DNA of 64,000 nt from Parabacteroides hominis. Lineage in GTDB: Bacteria; Bacteroidota; Bacteroidia; Bacteroidales; Tannerellaceae. The stretch covers positions 167,120-231,119 of the forward strand of contig NZ_JACOOJ010000002.1 in the NCBI RefSeq assembly GCF_014287585.1. The letters are read 5' to 3'. Every line of letters begins with the position of its first letter. Within the stretch, counting starts at the first letter, position 1. The notes beneath the pieces were generated by a model. The model worked only from the letters and a program-made list of their open reading frames with translations, was not told where the DNA came from and made no database searches. Positions 1 to 9,113 of this stretch are shown one piece after another. The translations under genes were made by a program, and so were the position numbers.

Positions 1-1706
1 CCGTCACTGCTATTCTTGATCTTCGGAATATCCTCCCGGAATTGTTTATACCGCTCCACTATCTCAGGCCGGACGGATATTTTGTCAAGAACAGAGAGAT
101 CCCCGACCGCCAAAACCAATGCCGCCTCCTGGAAATGAACAGGAAGGGGGCGCTCTTGTGAAAATGTGCCGGCATGCAACAGGAATGTCCCGAACTTCTC
201 CATTTCCTTTGCCAACAGATAGGAACAACCCAAATATTCCCATGCAACCCGGTTCACGCCAGGTTCCGAAAGATGCCCCGCCCAAAGGCTGTCGATGTCG
301 ATCAGGCAAAGCAAATTGTCCGGCTGAAAGGCCGGCATTGTCTTCAAGGCAAGCTCTTCATCCTGCCCTATCCTTTCGGGGTGACGAACATAACCGGCAT
401 ATTTTTCCGCCCATCGGCGATAACCGGGTAACCGGCGGAGGATGCCCAGATACTTATCAGCCAAAGCAAAATCTCTCCGTATCAGGCTAATCCAGACCAA
501 CCGTTGAAGCATACGGGGGCTTCCTCCCCGCTTGGCAAGTGTCAGCCCTTCCATCGCGTATCCTTCCGAAAGGCTGATATCCCCGATCATATAATGGATA
601 TCGCTCAAGAGGCAGCTCATATAATAAGTCCGGTCCCAGGAAACCAAAAGGCCTTGCGGCCCCTTCTGGTCATAATGGAACAACCGGTCGCCCAAAACGC
701 CTTTCCGGGCCAATGCCATATTCAAATAGTTAAGGCTGACATAATCCGTCGTCCCCTTCTCCGGATGTTCATGGATAATCGTGTCCCACTCGTTCCTTTG
801 CGCTAAAAGGGACAACTCGTTCATCCGGTTATTCCGCACTTCATACGCTCCGGGCAGGCAAAAGGCGGAAAAGCAAAAAAGGACAATGAGCAAGCCGCCT
901 GCAACAAGTATTTTTACCGGGCGCTTTCCCCAGGGAAGAACTTTCATAGCGAAGGCCGTTACAAACAGAACCAAAAGCAAGATGACAAAACGAATCCAGA
1001 CATAATACATATAAGAATCCGGCTGCAACTGAGATTCCTGATACCTTTCGGAGTAAATCCCGTCTGTCAACGGAATGCCGATAGCCAAACGAATGCCGAT
1101 ATAGGCCAAAAACAACCCTGTCAAACACACGGCAAGCGAAGCATGCCATTTCTTCCTCCTCCTCTCGCACAAAAGACTCATAAAAACCACGACCAAGCCG
1201 TAAAGCGCCGCCAACTGGCCGGCCAAACCATAGAGAAGAACCACGCTTGCCAAACCATAAAGCAATTGCACCGCCGTCCGCCGGATGCGGATAAAAAAAT
1301 AAGAAAACAGCAGGAGCAGGAAAAGCCCGACCGTTCCGTCCAACACATAAAAAGGGCTGGTATGGGCTTTCAACAATCCTAAAACAGGAAACAAGGCAAG
1401 CAGCCCGTTATATCCGCGCGCCGTAATTTCCTGCAAAAGCAGATAACACAAGAAGCCGGTTGCACACAAAAAAGCACTGTTGACCAACAACACAAACAGG
1501 GAAGAGGCATAATATTGAACCAAAGCCTGTCCGGCTACCGCACAAAAACCGCCGGGGACAGACAGCATATCGCGGATAACCTTCCATTCAGGAATAAACA
1601 ACTGCACTTCTTCCTGCCGCTGGAACGTGGAAGTACCGAACGACCAAAAGAAAACCCAAAGCCCGACAAACACGAGCAGCCAGAATACAAGCGTCCTCCC
1701 TTTCAT
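1..1706 (-). CDS. DUF6057 family membrane protein, 3' end outside window
   Basis: A continuous frame of 568 codons runs from ATG at 1706 off the left edge without a stop, so the C-terminus is missing. The N-terminal half is a series of hydrophobic segments (about residues 5-22, 55-85, 95-175, 185-215 and 245-300). It is followed by a soluble part rich in aromatic and charged residues, with helical repeats that resemble TPR-like packing. This layout matches DUF6057, a Bacteroidota inner-membrane family of unknown function; the family name is from recognition, not a search. The gene lies about 100 bp beyond the SusD gene on the same strand, but a hairpin terminator separates them, so it is probably transcribed on its own. 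Function is unknown. Confidence 0.75.
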   Translation of the reverse strand, partial: MKGRTLVFWLLVFVGLWVFFWSFGTSTFQRQEEVQLFIPEWKVIRDMLSVPGGFCAVAGQALVQYYASSLFVLLVNSAFLCATGFLCYLLLQEITARGYNGLLALFPVLGLLKAHTSPFYVLDGTVGLFLLLLFSYFFIRIRRTAVQLLYGLASVVLLYGLAGQLAALYGLVVVFMSLLCERRRKKWHASLAVCLTGLFLAYIGIRLAIGIPLTDGIYSERYQESQLQPDSYMYYVWIRFVILLLVLFVTAFAMKVLPWGKRPVKILVAGGLLIVLFCFSAFCLPGAYEVRNNRMNELSLLAQRNEWDTIIHEHPEKGTTDYVSLNYLNMALARKGVLGDRLFHYDQKGPQGLLVSWDRTYYMSCLLSDIHYMIGDISLSEGYAMEGLTLAKRGGSPRMLQRLVWISLIRRDFALADKYLGILRRLPGYRRWAEKYAGYVRHPERIGQDEELALKTMPAFQPDNLLCLIDIDSLWAGHLSEPGVNRVAWEYLGCSYLLAKEMEKFGTFLLHAGTFSQERPLPVHFQEAALVLAVGDLSVLDKISVRPEIVERYKQFREDIPKIKNSSD

Positions 1707-1732
1707 TATCCTATTGCTTTCGTTAATAAAGA

Positions 1733-1781
1733 AATAAAACAAAAGAAGAGAGTATGTCAAAAAGGATTATGACACACTCTC
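1733..1781 (-). terminator. Rho-independent terminator after SusD
   Basis: Two 12-base arms at 1748-1759 and 1770-1781 pair almost perfectly (one mismatch) around a 10-base loop. Reading the minus strand, a T-rich run follows at once. It sits 33 bp beyond the stop of the SusD gene ending at 1814 and closes that SusC/SusD unit. Confidence 0.8.
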
Positions 1782-1813
1782 CTCCCTTGGTCTAAAGAGC
1801 GAATTTATACTTT

Positions 1814-3535
1814 CTACTTACTGCCATAACCCGGATTCTGCTCTAACAGGTTATTTGCACCGATCAGACTGTAATGGATCGGGAAACGGTTGAAATTCGG
1901 ATTATTCGTCGCCTTATGATCCCACCAGTCTTCCGTCACGTAGGCATCCCAACGAACCAGGTCCGTACGGCGGCGTCCTTCGGCCAGGAATTCCAACTGC
2001 CATTCGTCCAACATACGGTATTTGTCCAGATTAGCAACCGTTACCGGATCAGGATCGACTCCGTCTTCGAAGTAACGTTTACGAACCGTATTGATCAGAT
2101 CGGCAGCTCCCTGCTTGTCACCGGCACGCATCTTGCATTCGGCCAGCATATAATAGATCTCGGCCAAACGGATAACAGGACAGTCGGGATCGCCCTTACG
2201 TTTAAACTCTTCCTGGGTAGGACGCGGACTGCGTTTCGTCACACGCACACAAGAGTTTTCTTCTGCCGTTGCAATCGTGGAAGGCAAGGATGCCAGATCC
2301 GGATACTGGGGATCTTTCCCCACTTTTGCAAAATAAGCCACTTGGTCGACAACCGTGATGACCTCACCGGCATACTCACGCGTGCCCGTACAAACCCATT
2401 CCGGATTCAACGGATTCACTAATTTGCCGACGATAAACATACCGCGGTATTTGCCGTTGCCTTCATATACATACGGCTGTTTACGGATATCTTTATCGTT
2501 GAACTTCGCATATGCTCCACCCAACTTATACGGATAGCGTTTGCCGGTCGGGTCCAGACTCGGAATCAAACCGATACCGTTATCCGAACCGGAACCTTCC
2601 AACCCTCCCAAATAATTCTTATAGTTGTAAGGGACCTGCCATCCCCAATACATGGCATCCGTTTCCGTCTTTGCATTCTGGCTCGGTACGGACCAGATAA
2701 TTTCAGGACAACGTTCGTTGTCGAATCCGAAAATATTCGTCCAATCCGATTCCAAAGCATACTGGCCATATTTGCCATCGATAATATCCTGACAAATCTG
2801 GGCTGCTTCCGTAAACATTTCCTTGCCGATATAAGACTTGGCATTGAAATACAAGCGAGCCTGCAAAGCTGCTCCGGCAGCACGGTTGATCGAACCGGTT
2901 TCCATCGCGCCCAATGTCTCCTTGACCGGAAGGTTGGGAACGGCAATCTTCAATAAGGAGTCGATGAAGTTGAATGTCTCGACATCGGTCGAACGTCCTT
3001 TCACCTCGCTCTGGGTAGTTGTGTAGAGAGGTACTCCTCCGAAGAAATCCAAACCGTCTATATAGAACGAAGCTGCCAACGTACGTTGCTGGTTCAACAT
3101 GGATTCGCGTGTGCCCTCAGGAAAACCAAGCGCGTCAAAATCCACATTTTCCAAATCTTCCAACGCATCCCAAGACAAAGCGACACCCATCGCGAAGTTG
3201 GTCCAACCGGTTTCTACGCGTGTCATATCTTCCGTATATTCATGATGGTGGAACTTTTGATAGTTCGCCCCGTCATACCAGTCGCTACCACGTGTCGGCA
3301 GACAATACTCATCGGTTCCCAACTCTTGCAACGCCCACCGGGGATTATCATGGGCGATATACCAGCGCCAGTGTGTGAACGGACGGTTGAAACGTTGCCA
3401 TACGGCATCTTGTGAGCTATAGAACGTTTCCGGGACCACCTGCGAATAAAAATCTGGTTCGACACTACAGGAAGTAGTGCATAGCAGGCAGATCACTCCG
3501 GATAAAAATAATTGGAATATATTTTTCTTTTTCAT
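1814..3535 (-). CDS. RagB/SusD family nutrient-uptake lipoprotein
   Basis: A 573-residue SusD-like protein, the surface lipoprotein that caps a SusC transporter and binds glycan. The N-terminus is a lipoprotein signal with a cysteine near residue 23 (TTSC followed by SVEPDF). The C-terminal region carries the usual SusD features: a TPR-like stretch (LAEIYYMLAECKMRAGD), the RKRYFEDG segment, and the block DEWQLEFLAEGRRRTDLVRW near residue 510. The start lies 14 bp after the stop of the upstream SusC gene, so they form one transcript. There is no sugar-active enzyme next to this pair in the window, so the substrate cannot be guessed. Confidence 0.93.
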   Translation of the reverse strand: MKKKNIFQLFLSGVICLLCTTSCSVEPDFYSQVVPETFYSSQDAVWQRFNRPFTHWRWYIAHDNPRWALQELGTDEYCLPTRGSDWYDGANYQKFHHHEYTEDMTRVETGWTNFAMGVALSWDALEDLENVDFDALGFPEGTRESMLNQQRTLAASFYIDGLDFFGGVPLYTTTQSEVKGRSTDVETFNFIDSLLKIAVPNLPVKETLGAMETGSINRAAGAALQARLYFNAKSYIGKEMFTEAAQICQDIIDGKYGQYALESDWTNIFGFDNERCPEIIWSVPSQNAKTETDAMYWGWQVPYNYKNYLGGLEGSGSDNGIGLIPSLDPTGKRYPYKLGGAYAKFNDKDIRKQPYVYEGNGKYRGMFIVGKLVNPLNPEWVCTGTREYAGEVITVVDQVAYFAKVGKDPQYPDLASLPSTIATAEENSCVRVTKRSPRPTQEEFKRKGDPDCPVIRLAEIYYMLAECKMRAGDKQGAADLINTVRKRYFEDGVDPDPVTVANLDKYRMLDEWQLEFLAEGRRRTDLVRWDAYVTEDWWDHKATNNPNFNRFPIHYSLIGANNLLEQNPGYGSK

Positions 3536-3549
3536 CTTACAATCTTGTA

Positions 3550-6500
3550 TTAGAAGTTAAACTGCATACCTAACGTCCAAGTACGGGTGACCGGATAGAA
3601 ACGTTCCGTATCCCAGAATTTTTCCGTGCCTTGATCCCAACCGGTGATATTGACTTCCGGATTCATACCGCTATAGCCGGTGATTGTACATACGTTTCCG
3701 ACTGTACCGTAAATACGGATACGGTCGATCAAATTGTTCGTATATTTCTTCATCGGGAGCGTATAACCTAACGTGATCGCATCGATCTTCAGGAATGTTC
3801 CATCTTCCAGATAGTAATCGCAGACCTGCTTTTCACCTTTGATATGGTTGAACTTGCCGTAAGCGTCTTTCAGGACGTTCAGGTTTCCCTGTCCCTGGAT
3901 GCCATAATACATATTAATCGTATTATATACGTCGAAATCGATCCAGCTACGCAGGTTGATGCCTAAATCGAAGTTCTTGTACGTCAATGTATGACTCCAT
4001 CCGATAATCAGTTTCGGAGTATAGTTGCCAATATATTGCTTGTCGTTTTCCGTTTTCTGTGCAGCCGGAATCACTTCACCGTCCTTGTTATAGAGCAAGA
4101 AACTGCCTTCATCGTCAAAACCGGCAAACTTCCAAATATAGAAAGAACCGATTGTCGATCCTGCTTCCATACGGGCGGCATCGCCCGGAGTACCCGGAGC
4201 CACGAAACCATTGCCGTTATGATACGAGTTATCGCCTTCCAAAGTCAGGATCTTTCCTTTATTATGGCTCAGGTTCATATTGGAAGACCAAGTGAAATCT
4301 TTCGTACGGATAATGTCGCCTCCGACTTCAAATTCCCAACCTTTACTTTCCATGCTACCGATGTTTTGCATTTGAGTCCCTTGCGTATAAGGCGGTTGCG
4401 GCACTTTTACTTCAAACAGCAGGTTGTCCACCTTACGACGGTAGTAGTCAAACTTGCCATACAGACGACCGTTAAAGAAAGAATAATCGGCCCCCAAGTT
4501 CCATTCCTTCTTTTCTTCCCATCCTAAATTCGGATTGACATTTTGCGATTTCCCGTACGAATACGCCCATGTTCCGTCCGGCAACATCCAGTTCGTATCG
4601 GAAGCTAACATATTAGCCATATACGTCGAACTAAAATCGTTATTACCGGTCACACCATAACCGAAACGAACCTTCAAGTCGTCCAGCCATTCGAAATCTT
4701 TCATAAACTCTTCGTTCGAGATACGCCAACCGGCCGTTGCAGACCAGAAGTTCGCCCAGCGGTTGTCGGCCGCAAACTTGGAAGAACCCTCATGACGGAT
4801 AGAAGCGGAAAGCATGTATCTATCTTGATAAGAATAATTGGCACGGGCAAAAAGGGAGAACAAACGTTCCGTAACGAATTTTTCTGAGCTCATGCCGGCT
4901 TTGCCATCAGACAGATAACTACCCTTGCCTATATCCCAATACTTGATACCATCGACAGAAAAGTCGTAGTTGTCCATATTGAATTTTTCCCGGTTATATT
5001 CAAAATAAGAATAACCGGCAGTCATATTCAGGCTATGTCCGCCTTTCAATTCGGTAACATAAGAAAAATATCCTTCCGAAGTCAGTCTCTCTTGTTTATC
5101 GAAAGCCAAATAAGCATGTCCCTTACGGGAATTATCCAATTCCCCACGATGTGTACGGGGCCAATATTTATGTTCTTCCCATTGTCGGTTTTCAAACCCA
5201 ACAACCTGCTGATAGTTCAAACCCGGAATGGGCTTGATATTCAATTTCAAGTTTACTTCCGGCTTGAACCATTTATCCAACCCGTAGAAATCTTCCAGCA
5301 TGACATCCGCCACAACGTTATAGTCCAACGATTCGTTAAGCCAGACATTATAACCGGACTCGCTCTCCGGGTCGTACGGCGAGCGGGTCGGATTGTTACG
5401 CATGGCCTGCTGGAAATTGGGAAAGTGGTTGTTACGGGCAGCTTGGCGGTAATCTACGGCCGGACGCACTTCCAACCAGTCGTCGAATAACTTGAAAGAG
5501 GCATTCACGCGTCCTCCATAATCCTGGCGTTCGTCCTGCAAAGCGATACCCTGGTTCTTTTCATAAAAGAAAGAGGTATAGACTTGCGCCTTTTCCGTAC
5601 CCATTTCCAATGCCAAGTGATGTTTTTGCGAGAAGTTATCCTTATTGATCATCTCGTCCCACCAGTTTGTGTCGGAACCGTAATCCGTACCGATATTATG
5701 TTCAGCATATTCGCGTCCGGACAACATCTCCGGAGCATTGTAGTTCTGCTTCTTCGTGAACTCGTTGCTATACGTCAGTTTCACTTTTCCATTCGTGTCC
5801 GAACCGCTTTTGGTCGTGATCAAGATTACGCCGGCAGCCGCACGAGTACCGTAAATAGCACCGGCTGAACCGTCTTTCAAAACATCGATAGACTTGATAT
5901 CATCTTGCGTCAGCGAACGAATATCGCCACCGGGAAAGCCGTCGATCACGACGAGAGGTTCTTTTCCTGATTTGATAGAGGTCATACCACGCAACTGGAA
6001 AGTCGTTCCAGCATTGGCGCTACCCAAGTTATACATCACCAGACCTCCGATCTTACCTTGTAGGGAGGTCGAGATATCCGCCCCGCTCACACCGACCATC
6101 AAGTCATCGGCTTTCAACGAGGTGATTGCACTGGTCACCTGCTTCTTGTCCAAAGAGCCGTAACCGATCACCACGACTTCTTCCAATGCTTTGGCGTCTT
6201 CAACCAGCTTCACATGAATAGTCGCCTGATTGTTTACTTTCACTTCCTGGGTTATATAACCGATAAAGGAAATCACTAAAGTCGAGTTATTGGGAACATT
6301 CTGCAAAACGACTTTCCCGTCCATGTCCGAGATATTTCCGTTTGTAGTTCCTTTCACGACAACATTAGCTCCTGCTACCGGTCCCATTTCATCCTGAACC
6401 ATAATCGTTATAGTCCTCCCGACTTGGTTCGTCACAGTATTCTCAATCCGATTCGAGGTTAACAATTCTACATTCTCACCGGTCGCAAATACTCCAGTCG

Positions 6501-6594
6501 TCAAACAAAAGAGCAATCCGCAAGTGACTTTCGATATTCGAGATATTGAACCTTTCCTTCTTAGAGGATGGTCACAATTCTGTTTTTGTTGCAT
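3550..6594 (-). CDS. SusC/RagA family TonB-linked outer-membrane transporter
   Basis: A 1014-residue TonB-dependent transporter that imports oligosaccharides or peptides through the outer membrane with its SusD partner. After a long N-terminal signal region come a carboxypeptidase-regulatory-like beta-sandwich (about 60-135, with the typical GATTNGNISDMDGK-like turn), the TonB-box region EEVVVIGYG (about 140-150), the plug (about 150-260, ending GVILITTKSG) and a 22-strand barrel ending in the aromatic C-terminus LGMQFNF. It lacks an STN domain, so it is not expected to signal to an anti-sigma factor, unlike the SusC ending at 18146. It is the first gene of a two-gene unit. A palindrome-covered -7 element lies about 70 bp upstream. 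Confidence 0.94.
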   Translation of the reverse strand: MQQKQNCDHPLRRKGSISRISKVTCGLLFCLTTGVFATGENVELLTSNRIENTVTNQVGRTITIMVQDEMGPVAGANVVVKGTTNGNISDMDGKVVLQNVPNNSTLVISFIGYITQEVKVNNQATIHVKLVEDAKALEEVVVIGYGSLDKKQVTSAITSLKADDLMVGVSGADISTSLQGKIGGLVMYNLGSANAGTTFQLRGMTSIKSGKEPLVVIDGFPGGDIRSLTQDDIKSIDVLKDGSAGAIYGTRAAAGVILITTKSGSDTNGKVKLTYSNEFTKKQNYNAPEMLSGREYAEHNIGTDYGSDTNWWDEMINKDNFSQKHHLALEMGTEKAQVYTSFFYEKNQGIALQDERQDYGGRVNASFKLFDDWLEVRPAVDYRQAARNNHFPNFQQAMRNNPTRSPYDPESESGYNVWLNESLDYNVVADVMLEDFYGLDKWFKPEVNLKLNIKPIPGLNYQQVVGFENRQWEEHKYWPRTHRGELDNSRKGHAYLAFDKQERLTSEGYFSYVTELKGGHSLNMTAGYSYFEYNREKFNMDNYDFSVDGIKYWDIGKGSYLSDGKAGMSSEKFVTERLFSLFARANYSYQDRYMLSASIRHEGSSKFAADNRWANFWSATAGWRISNEEFMKDFEWLDDLKVRFGYGVTGNNDFSSTYMANMLASDTNWMLPDGTWAYSYGKSQNVNPNLGWEEKKEWNLGADYSFFNGRLYGKFDYYRRKVDNLLFEVKVPQPPYTQGTQMQNIGSMESKGWEFEVGGDIIRTKDFTWSSNMNLSHNKGKILTLEGDNSYHNGNGFVAPGTPGDAARMEAGSTIGSFYIWKFAGFDDEGSFLLYNKDGEVIPAAQKTENDKQYIGNYTPKLIIGWSHTLTYKNFDLGINLRSWIDFDVYNTINMYYGIQGQGNLNVLKDAYGKFNHIKGEKQVCDYYLEDGTFLKIDAITLGYTLPMKKYTNNLIDRIRIYGTVGNVCTITGYSGMNPEVNITGWDQGTEKFWDTERFYPVTRTWTLGMQFNF

Positions 6595-6663
6595 TTTCTT
6601 GTATTATTATAAGAAGGTTAATAATAAATAGATTTAAGCCATAATCTTTATCAGATCAATACC

Positions 6664-6679
6664 GAGGCAAAGATGCCTC
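6664..6679 (-). promoter_or_regulatory. Candidate SusC promoter with overlapping palindromic operator
   Basis: On the minus strand CATCTTTG (6668-6675) matches the Bacteroidales -7 consensus TAnnTTTG at seven of eight positions. It lies inside a perfect inverted repeat GAGGCA-AAGA-TGCCTC. The element is about 70 bp upstream of the SusC start, a normal leader length. A symmetric site over the -7 box is where a dimeric regulator could act; that role is inferred. Confidence 0.45.
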
Positions 6680-6771
6680 ATTTAAAAAATTTCACATTTT
6701 ACGTCATAGGCCTACAGATTTAAATTGTCCATATAATTTTCTAATAAACTTCTTCTATCAAAAAAGACTAT

Positions 6772-7094
6772 AGTTCTTGGAGAACTACGGCCTTTTTGAG
6801 GTTATTCTCATTAAATTACGGAAAGGTGTCAACCTACGGATATTTGTTTTATTATTTTTCTCAATGAAGTAAATAGCTATTTATCAATATATTATTCAAT
6901 TCCTCACTATAGAACATCTTAGTATTATAATATTTTTTGTTTGAAATTGATATTTTTTGTTTAGTTTTACAACCAATATAAGATGTTGTTAAAAGAAGGA
7001 GCATCTTATATTAAGATATTTGAATGTGTTTTTGATAATTATTTATTTATGGTGCTTTGTGCGTTATATGAAAAGCCGTAGTTCTCCAAGAACT
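6772..7094. repeat. 20-bp inverted repeat pair flanking a 283-bp AT-rich segment
   Basis: The 20-mer at 6772-6791 recurs exactly, in reverse complement, at 7075-7094. Each copy is itself a near-palindrome with arms AGTTCT and AGAACT around a three-base core (TGG on one side, CCA on the other). The 283 bp between them are very AT-rich and hold no gene. The arrangement resembles recombinase sites flanking an invertible segment, but each copy is also followed by a short T run in the minus direction and could be a simple terminator or attenuator hairpin in the SusC upstream region. Confidence 0.6.
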
Positions 7095-7234
7095 CGGTGT
7101 GAAGTACAAACATAAATTGACCTCTCGCAAACTTCTGTCATTTACCAGAGCCGCACCAAAATATTTCCTTGTATAAATGTTTCACTTCTGGCAGTATTTG
7201 AACCGCTAAATGAAGATTTGTCGGTGTGATCCCT

Positions 7235-7330
7235 GTTCCCGCGCTTGACGCGGGATCGCATTAGGACCGGCCATATAAATATCGATCGATAAGGTCTGTT
7301 CTTTTGCGATCCCGCGTCAAGCGCGGGAAC
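7235..7330. repeat. Perfect 26-bp inverted repeat with 44-bp spacer
   Basis: The arms 7235-7260 and 7305-7330 are perfect reverse complements. Each arm contains its own small palindrome, CCCGCG-CTTGA-CGCGGG. The element is GC-rich in an otherwise AT-rich gap and looks REP-like (a repetitive extragenic palindrome). It abuts the large hairpin repeat starting at 7341 but has no counterpart beside the second copy at 31982-32700. No gene is inside. Confidence 0.85.
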
Positions 7331-7340
7331 AAGGTAGTTA

Positions 7341-8062
7341 AATCATCATTTACAGGTTCAAATATTCTTAGATTATCCTCTAAATCCCCCCAGGTTGTTT
7401 TATTTAATTAGGGTTCACACTATTCGGATGACTCTGTAGATCAGCATGTTGCTGTGAACCCTGTGAATGCAAGATAAAAAAAGGCGGGATCGATCGATAG
7501 GATTGGCTGATCGTAATCCGGTTTCACAGCCTTCACAACAAATTACTGGCCATTAGTCTTTTACCGCCGTGAACCCTGTTTTTTAGTTTTGTCATATAAG
7601 GGCTTGGATTGGCTCCTGTCCCATAAAATATAGGTTATAGGCTAAAAAATACAGCCTTTAGCCTGTCCGGGAAAAGCCTATAGGGTAGCAGGAAAAAGGT
7701 AGGCATCTATCCGGCAACCGATGCCTGTCTTTTCGGGAAGCGACAGGCATCTATAGGAACAACTTCACATAAGAGCTTTGAGTCTGATAGACGTAGATTA
7801 AAATAAATAAACAGGATTTTTTGACGCGGATTTCGCGGATAACGCGGATTAAACACCTGATACATATTTCTTATCGCGTTATTCGCGAAATCCGCGTCAA
7901 AATTATATTAGCGTCTATCAGACTCATATTCTGGCAGATTTGAATCAATTTTAGGCACGGATTTCACGGATTACACGGCAAGAAGTTTTTTTCAAAACAT
8001 ATTTAAACCGTGTAATCCGTGAAATCCGTGCCTAAAATATAGGTTCAGTTTTTCTTATATCC
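7341..8062 (-). repeat. Large hairpin-chain repeat, copy 1
   Basis: About 720 bp that match 31982-32700 in reverse complement over nearly the whole length, with scattered substitutions and small indels. It is a chain of inverted repeats. One has two perfect 30-bp arms (7949-7978 and 8008-8037). Another is a nested pair of GAGTCTGATAGACG-type arms (7780-7793 and 7912-7925) enclosing GACGCGGAT-type arms. Others carry TAGATGCCTGTCG-type and CCTATAGG-type arms. No coding frame is convincing. It begins about 40 bp past the stop of the PD-(D/E)XK nuclease gene at 8106-9074, in the same orientation relative to that gene as copy 2 has to its own gene. Confidence 0.92.
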
Positions 8063-8105
8063 GAACCTTACCCGTACCAATAAAGAGAAACGAATATAGC
8101 CTTCC

Positions 8106-9074
8106 TTATAAAGACCGGATTATTTCTTCGCTTAAGCCGGTGCACTTTGCTATGGTAGCAACGTCTACACCCGTATCTTTCATTCTGGCAGCGACTTGGC
8201 GCATGCCTTCGGCTTTTCCTTTCGCCTCACCTTCAGCAAGGCCTATGGCTTTTCCTTCAGCGATTCCTTCCGCTTTGCCTTCTATTCTCCCTTCCCATTT
8301 GGCCGTGTCGATCACGTCGTTTTGGATCATGATGGCGTCGAGATGGCGATCGTAGATAAGGCGTTCCTGGGGCGACATCGAGTAATATTTTAACTTCTCG
8401 CGGGCTTCCTTCAGGCCCGGTGCGGTCGTGTCCGGACGGATCGTGCCGTCTTTCAGGTATTCGATCCATTCGTCCAAAGGGGTGAGAGCTACTTTGTCGA
8501 ACTCGTTTACACGGACTAAGATATATTCGGGGAAGATTTCGGCGGGAAGGCGAGAGACGAGGACATCGCGTTCGCGCGTGTTGACACGCAGGTGGTCGCC
8601 CGTATGCACGCCGATGAAATGGTTCTGCCCGTGATAGATATAGTCCGTCCCGATGCCGATGTCGAAATAAAGGATGCTGATGGAGTAGACTTTCTTGATT
8701 TTCTCGTAGCCTTCACCTATGGAGATATGTTCGGTGATAGCTTTGGCGACGCCGTAGAGGATGCGTTCCAAGTAATGCAGTTCGCGTGTGTTCTGTATCT
8801 CGACGAGGATGATTTCGCCTTTGCTGTTCAAGGCTTTGATGTCGACGCGGTTGAACTTGTCATCGGCGCTTTCCTGGTTGCCTTCGCTTTCGAGGATTTC
8901 GACGATCTTGATTTCTTCGTTCAGCATGACGGTCAGGAAACCGTCGAGCACATCGAAATTAGCCTTCTGGCGCAACAAACGCTTGATGGCCCAGTCGAAG
9001 CGAATATACCTGTCCTGCAACTCTTTTCTTTCCATCTCTTCCATGATTTTCAGATCTGACTCTTCCTTTTTCAT
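8106..9074 (-). CDS. Rpn family / PD-(D/E)XK nuclease family transposase-like protein
   Basis: A 322-residue protein of the PDDEXK_2 type (Rpn family, recombination-promoting nucleases). The nuclease core is visible as D78 (RVDIKA) followed by E92 and Q94 in LVEIQN, the D...ExQ variant of the PD-(D/E)XK site. The C-terminus has a run of four-residue repeats (EGKA, EGIA, EGKA, EGEA; residues about 261-290). A short helix-turn-helix-like end follows (VATIAKCTGLSEEIIRSL). The gene stands alone with its own TATATTTG promoter and is followed by the 720-bp hairpin repeat. Rpn proteins increase recA-independent recombination in E. coli; whether this one acts on the adjacent hairpins is inference. 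Confidence 0.88.
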   Translation of the reverse strand: MKKEESDLKIMEEMERKELQDRYIRFDWAIKRLLRQKANFDVLDGFLTVMLNEEIKIVEILESEGNQESADDKFNRVDIKALNSKGEIILVEIQNTRELHYLERILYGVAKAITEHISIGEGYEKIKKVYSISILYFDIGIGTDYIYHGQNHFIGVHTGDHLRVNTRERDVLVSRLPAEIFPEYILVRVNEFDKVALTPLDEWIEYLKDGTIRPDTTAPGLKEAREKLKYYSMSPQERLIYDRHLDAIMIQNDVIDTAKWEGRIEGKAEGIAEGKAIGLAEGEAKGKAEGMRQVAARMKDTGVDVATIAKCTGLSEEIIRSL

Positions 9075-9105
9075 AGTTACTGTTTTATTAGTTATTACTT
9101 ATCCA

Positions 9106-9113
9106 CAAATATA
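9106..9113 (-). promoter_or_regulatory. -7 element for the Rpn nuclease gene
   Basis: TATATTTG on the minus strand fits TAnnTTTG exactly. It is about 32 bp upstream of the ATG at 9074. Confidence 0.6.

Noticed and set aside
841..1170. Apparent frameshift in the DUF6057 gene near 870
   Set aside because: A minus-strand frame seems to end there, but recounting the six-A run near 885-891 shows the main frame continues without interruption to the window edge.
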